A model generated the notes under the pieces. It ran no database searches and had not been told where the DNA came from. It saw only the letters and a list, made by a program, of their open reading frames with translations. 64,000 nt of DNA from Nostoc paludosum FACHB-159. Lineage in GTDB: Bacteria > Cyanobacteriota > Cyanobacteriia > Cyanobacteriales > Nostocaceae. Position numbers and translations under genes: made by a program. Position 1 is the stretch's first letter. Each line of letters begins with the position of its first letter. The stretch is taken from assembly GCF_014698835.1 (NCBI RefSeq), contig NZ_JACJTU010000012.1, positions 124,001 through 188,000 of the forward strand, in the 5' to 3' direction. Below, piece by piece: positions 60,823 to 64,000 of the stretch.

Positions 60823-61611
60823 ATGGAGGCACGGTTACAAAAAGTTCTTGCTCAATTGGGTATTGCCTCACGTCGTGAAGCTGAAGAAATGATTAGGCGA
60901 TCGCGAGTGCGGATCAATGGGGTATTGGCACATTTAGGTCAAAAAGTTGATCCCGAAAAAGATGCGATCGCTATTGATGGCAAGCTGATATCTCCAAAGC
61001 AGCGCCCAGCCTTGATTTATCTGTTGCTGCACAAACCAGCTGGGGTAGTTTCAACTTGCTACGATCCTCACCAAAGACCAACAGTCTTGGATTTATTACC
61101 AAAAGAATTACGCGAGGGTTCAGGTATTCATCCAGTTGGGCGTTTAGATGTAGACTCCACTGGAGCATTAATCCTGACAAATGACGGAGACTTGACATTT
61201 GGGCTAACCCATCCACGTCACAGCATTTCCAAGACATATCGTGTTTTGGTGAAAGGACATCCTCCAGAAGCAGTATTGCGGATGTGGCGTCAGGGTGTGG
61301 TGTTAGAGGGTAGAAAAACCCGGCCTGCTAAGGTACAGATCGTAGAAAGTTCTGCCCAAGGAAGCTTTTTAGAAATAGTTTTACAGGAGGGAAGAAATCG
61401 CCAGATTCGCCGAGTAGCACAACAACTAGGGTACCCAGTAATCCAGCTGCATCGGAGTGCGATCGGCTCAATTCAATTACAAACGCCAAAAGAACCATTT
61501 TTGCCAGAGGGTAAATATCGTTTCCTCAAAGATCGTGAAATTCAGTTTTTGCGAGAACAGATCGACCAGGAGCCAGAATTCAGGAGTCAGAATTCAGAAT
61601 TCAGAATTTAA
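60823..61611 (+). CDS. rluB: RsuA/RluB-family pseudouridine synthase
   Basis: A 262-aa rRNA pseudouridine synthase. S4 RNA-binding domain at the N-terminus (RLQKVLAQLGIASRREAEEMIRRSRVRINGVLAHLGQKVD). Catalytic Asp109 in HPVGRLDVDSTGALILTNDGDL. The C-terminal catalytic part has LHKPAGVVSTCYDP, SKTYRVLVKG and LQEGRNRQIRRVAQQLGYPVIQLHR. RluB modifies 23S rRNA; RsuA or RluE/F type specificity cannot be excluded. The last ~12 residues (EPEFRSQNSEFRI) are encoded by gaattcag repeats, so the tail seems to derive from repeat DNA. Confidence 0.92.
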   Translation: MEARLQKVLAQLGIASRREAEEMIRRSRVRINGVLAHLGQKVDPEKDAIAIDGKLISPKQRPALIYLLLHKPAGVVSTCYDPHQRPTVLDLLPKELREGSGIHPVGRLDVDSTGALILTNDGDLTFGLTHPRHSISKTYRVLVKGHPPEAVLRMWRQGVVLEGRKTRPAKVQIVESSAQGSFLEIVLQEGRNRQIRRVAQQLGYPVIQLHRSAIGSIQLQTPKEPFLPEGKYRFLKDREIQFLREQIDQEPEFRSQNSEFRI

Positions 61612-61985
61612 AAAACATCCAATTTTTCTTGTGGGGTGGACATCTTATCCGCCCCAAACCAAGGGCGGGCGAGACGCCCACCCCACAAGATTGGATAATT
61701 TATTTCTTGCTAATCCCTATGTAAGTGGGGCTTGAGATCGCCAGCTAATTTTAGACTGGCTTTGGGGTGACGCTCGATGGCTAGTAAACCTCTTAAGTGC
61801 GTCAACCACTTACTAGAAGAAAATCTTCTTGCAATGCTGTTCGCCAAATCGTAGATTTGTTTAGGGGTTTTAAGCCCATTTGTTCTTGATAAAAAGAGCT
61901 ACAAATTCATTCTGAATTCTGAATTCTGAATTCTTGTTCAAGCAACCTATTAAAGATTTAGTTGAGTTAAGGAGTGTCAGAAGGC
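61612..61985. other. Intergenic region with GC-rich palindrome and gaattctg repeats
   Basis: Holds the palindromic repeat at 61628-61689 and the ctgaattctgaattc run at 61913-61935. No gene seen. Confidence 0.5.
61628..61689. repeat. GC-rich palindromic repeat, copy 3
   Basis: Arms cttgtggggtgg (61628-61639) and ccaccccacaag (61678-61689) pair over 12 bp. The interior gcggat/gggcgggcgagacgcc is partly self-complementary. It is the best preserved member of the family with 13720-13774 and 24101-24160. Confidence 0.85.
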
Positions 61986-62822
61986 ATGAAATGGCCAAAA
62001 AAGAAAAATAATCAGCAGCCCCCACTTTCATTAGAGCAACAAAGATCTCAGAAGTTGGCAGAAATTGGCGCTCAACTTTGGGCGTTACGTCAAGAACAGG
62101 GCCTATCTCTAGAACAAGTGGTTGTATTGACCATGATTCCGCGGCGGTTATTGCAGGCGATCGAAGAAGGTAATTTAAACGATCTTCCAGAACCAGTTTA
62201 TATTCAGGGTTTGATCAGACAATTTGCCGACGCACTGGGCTTAAATGGAGCCGAATTAGCTGACACTTTTCCGATTAATTCTCCACAAGTAAACTTCCAA
62301 CCTACGGCGAATTCTTCACCCCTGAATCAACTACGTCCTATTCATCTTTACTTTCTTTACATATTGCTAATTTTATGCTCTGTAAATGGCTTATCCTATT
62401 TATTAAATAACGCCGTACTACAAGCCAGTAATATCCCAAGCGAACCACAGCCAAAACAAAAGCCCATTGTTAAACCAGAAATAGGTAGACCAGAATTAGC
62501 CGAACCGAAACACTCACCAGAAGTTCAACCTGTCAGCGACACTTCAAGCAGCGTCAAACAAAAAGAGGCTGTACAAATTGGCGTTACCTTGAAAGCGTCA
62601 TCTTGGATTCGCGTAATAGCTGATGGTAAAACTGCGTTTGAAGGTACTCTACCGGAAGGTACTCACCGGGTTTGGAAAGCCCAAGAGCAACTAACAGTTA
62701 AAACTGATAATGCTGGTGGTGTTTTGATGAGCGTTAATCAAGAGAAAGCCAAAGAAATGGGAGAACTAGGCAAAGAAGAAGAAGTTATGATTGCGGCTGC
62801 TAAACCCAAGTTTTTGAGATGA
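61986..62822 (+). CDS. RodZ-like HTH membrane protein (DUF4115)
   Basis: A 278-aa protein from the ATG at 61986 (MKWPKKKNNQQPP), with aaggag 12 nt upstream. A GTG at 61974 overlaps that site and is less likely. The cytoplasmic HTH_25 domain (about 20-95, IGAQLWALRQEQGLSLEQVVVLTMIPRRLLQAIEEGNLNDLPEPVYIQGLIRQFADALGL) precedes a membrane helix (about 122-140, IHLYFLYILLILCSVNGLSYLL), a Pro/Lys-rich linker and a periplasmic DUF4115 domain (VTLKASSWIRVIADGKTAFEGTLPEGTHRVWKAQEQLTVKTDNAGGVLMSVN). RodZ links MreB to the wall-building machinery. Whether this copy does so is not certain. Confidence 0.85.
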   Translation: MKWPKKKNNQQPPLSLEQQRSQKLAEIGAQLWALRQEQGLSLEQVVVLTMIPRRLLQAIEEGNLNDLPEPVYIQGLIRQFADALGLNGAELADTFPINSPQVNFQPTANSSPLNQLRPIHLYFLYILLILCSVNGLSYLLNNAVLQASNIPSEPQPKQKPIVKPEIGRPELAEPKHSPEVQPVSDTSSSVKQKEAVQIGVTLKASSWIRVIADGKTAFEGTLPEGTHRVWKAQEQLTVKTDNAGGVLMSVNQEKAKEMGELGKEEEVMIAAAKPKFLR

Positions 62823-62909
62823 GCGGCACTGGGAGGTGTGGGAAGAGAGGGGGCATATATAAATTCTCTTTCTCCCCCATCTCCCCACACTCCCCACACT
62901 CCCCATTCC

Positions 62910-64000
62910 TCAATCTGTTTTCGGGGCACGTCCATTGAGTCTAGTAAGAACTTTTAGCCTTGAGCTTAATTCCTCTGTTAACGCTGCTGCTTGATAGCGC
63001 CATCCCCAGTTACCCTCAGCAACACTAGGAAAATTCATCCGGGCTTCGTTTCCTAATCCCAAAATATCTTGCAAAGGAATAATCGCTTGATTGGCTACGG
63101 AACTCAATGCTAGTCGAATTAAATCCCAGTGGATGCCTTCAGGACTGATACAACCTAAATAAAGCAATAAATTTTGCTTTTCGTAGTCGTTAGCTGTATT
63201 GAACCAGCCAACGGTTGTGTCATTGTCGTGGGTTCCGGTATAAACTACAGCATTTCGCGGGTAATTGAACGGTAAAAACGGATTGCCGGGATCGGAACCA
63301 AAGGCAAATTGCAAAACTTTCATTCCCGGAAATTCAAACTTGTCTCGCAGTGCTTCGACCTCTGGTGTAATTACTCCCAAATCTTCTGCTAATACGGGTA
63401 GCTTGCCGAGTTTTTGTCCAATCACTTCAAAAAAAGCTTCTCCAGGCGCTTCCACCCATTTGCCATTCATGGCTGTTTCTTCGCCTTGGGGTACAGACCA
63501 ATAAGCCTCGAAGCCTCGGAAGTGGTCAATGCGAATTATATCTACATAATCCAGCATGGCTTCAAAACGCTGCACCCACCACTTAAAGTCTTGTTTTTGC
63601 AATTCCTCCCAGTTATAAACCGGGTTTCCCCACAATTGACCGGTGGCGCTAAAGTAATCTGGTGGGACTCCTGCCATTTGGGCTGCTTCTCCCGTCTCTT
63701 CATTTAAGGCAAAAATGTCGGGATGCGCCCAGACATCGGCACTATCGTGAGCTACGTAAATGGGGATATCGCCAATAATTTCTATACCGCGCATGTTGGC
63801 GTAGCTTTTCAGGTCTGACCACTGGCGGAAAAATTCAAATTGGATGAACTTGTAATAAAAAATTTCTGCATTCAGGCGGCGCTGCGCTCTATCTAATGCT
63901 TCTGGTTCGCGCTTAACAAATTCAGGTTCCCATTTATGCCAGCTTGCTCCTTCGTTAGCATCTTTCAATGCCATAAATAAGGCATAATTATCTAGCCAAT
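62910..64000 (-). CDS. malQ: 4-alpha-glucanotransferase (amylomaltase), N-terminus beyond the window
   Basis: The visible ~363 C-terminal residues of a GH77 enzyme of normally about 500 aa. The frame stays open through base 64000 (WLDNYALFMALKDAN), so the ATG at 63974 is internal. GH77 signatures: GIEIIGDIPIYVAHDSADVWAHPDIF, PPDYFSATGQLWGNPVYNW, the nucleophile Asp in IIRIDHFRGFEAYW, the acid/base Glu in VLAEDLGVITPEV and YTGTHDNDTTVGW. It transfers maltooligosyl units in glycogen turnover. The end is RLNGRAPKTD. Confidence 0.95.
   Translation of the reverse strand, partial: WLDNYALFMALKDANEGASWHKWEPEFVKREPEALDRAQRRLNAEIFYYKFIQFEFFRQWSDLKSYANMRGIEIIGDIPIYVAHDSADVWAHPDIFALNEETGEAAQMAGVPPDYFSATGQLWGNPVYNWEELQKQDFKWWVQRFEAMLDYVDIIRIDHFRGFEAYWSVPQGEETAMNGKWVEAPGEAFFEVIGQKLGKLPVLAEDLGVITPEVEALRDKFEFPGMKVLQFAFGSDPGNPFLPFNYPRNAVVYTGTHDNDTTVGWFNTANDYEKQNLLLYLGCISPEGIHWDLIRLALSSVANQAIIPLQDILGLGNEARMNFPSVAEGNWGWRYQAAALTEELSSRLKVLTRLNGRAPKTD

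Overview
The window is a piece of a filamentous, heterocyst-type cyanobacterial chromosome, most likely Nostoc or a close relative. Support comes from frequent GCGATCGC (HIP1) octamers, short tandem heptanucleotide repeats of the gggcatt/aggagtt type, phytochrome-family kinases, PEP-CTERM proteins, a CAAD protein, NdhH, and a mycosporine-like amino acid (MAA) cluster whose proteins closely resemble, from memory, those of Nostoc punctiforme. Base composition is AT-rich. Nothing was searched or computed; all calls rest on reading the sequence and on known family signatures.

Layout. 1-7 kb: tail of a DUF262/DUF1524 (GmrSD-like) protein cut by the left edge, a Tat-exported PhoD phosphatase, a PEP-CTERM protein, a DUF928 protein and a CHASE2-class III nucleotide cyclase. 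7-15 kb: accessory-looking stretch with HicA/HicB, a GNAT, an unrecognised 322-aa protein behind a 16-bp perfect inverted repeat, a fused two-domain peptide-type ABC ATPase, a predicted double-glycine leader peptide and a DUF442-like phosphatase. 15-25 kb: a GNAT, a GT14-type glycosyltransferase, then the MAA region: a PhyH-type Fe/2-oxoglutarate oxygenase (MysH candidate) and an MFS transporter on the minus strand, divergent across about 1.2 kb from mysA-mysB-mysC-mysD. 25-38 kb: SDR, NADAR protein, a GAF-PHY-GAF histidine kinase, a TIR-like nucleotide-binding protein with a possible small upstream ORF, a second PEP-CTERM protein, PhoX, DUF2358, an orphan HigA-type antitoxin and a DUF262-HNH protein. 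38-48 kb: uvrA with a consensus-matching LexA box, tenA, a pentapeptide/TPR protein, a hybrid cyanobacteriochrome-type kinase, and an OmpR-type two-component system divergent from a secreted repeat protein. 49-57 kb: an envelope/stress group with a large repeat membrane protein, a triplicated YflT-like protein, a BON lipoprotein, a CAAD membrane protein and an acidic hydrophilic protein. 57-64 kb: AraC regulator, ndhH, DUF2993, RluB-type pseudouridine synthase, RodZ-like protein and the C-terminal part of MalQ, cut by the right edge.

How genes work together. MysA-D should convert sedoheptulose 7-phosphate via 4-deoxygadusol and mycosporine-glycine to a disubstituted MAA such as shinorine or porphyra-334. 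The PhyH-type oxygenase would extend this to palythine-type sunscreens, and the MFS protein may move the products. PhoD and PhoX are two independent extracytoplasmic phosphatases. Light sensing is represented by two phytochrome-family kinases.

Repeats are a major theme: 28-30 bp palindromes with compensatory arm changes, a 93-bp MITE candidate with a 5-bp target duplication inside a 21-bp tandem repeat, GC-rich palindromic elements, and several cases where repeat DNA appears to have entered reading frames in phase (ABC ATPase, histidine kinase, UvrA, response regulator, RluB).
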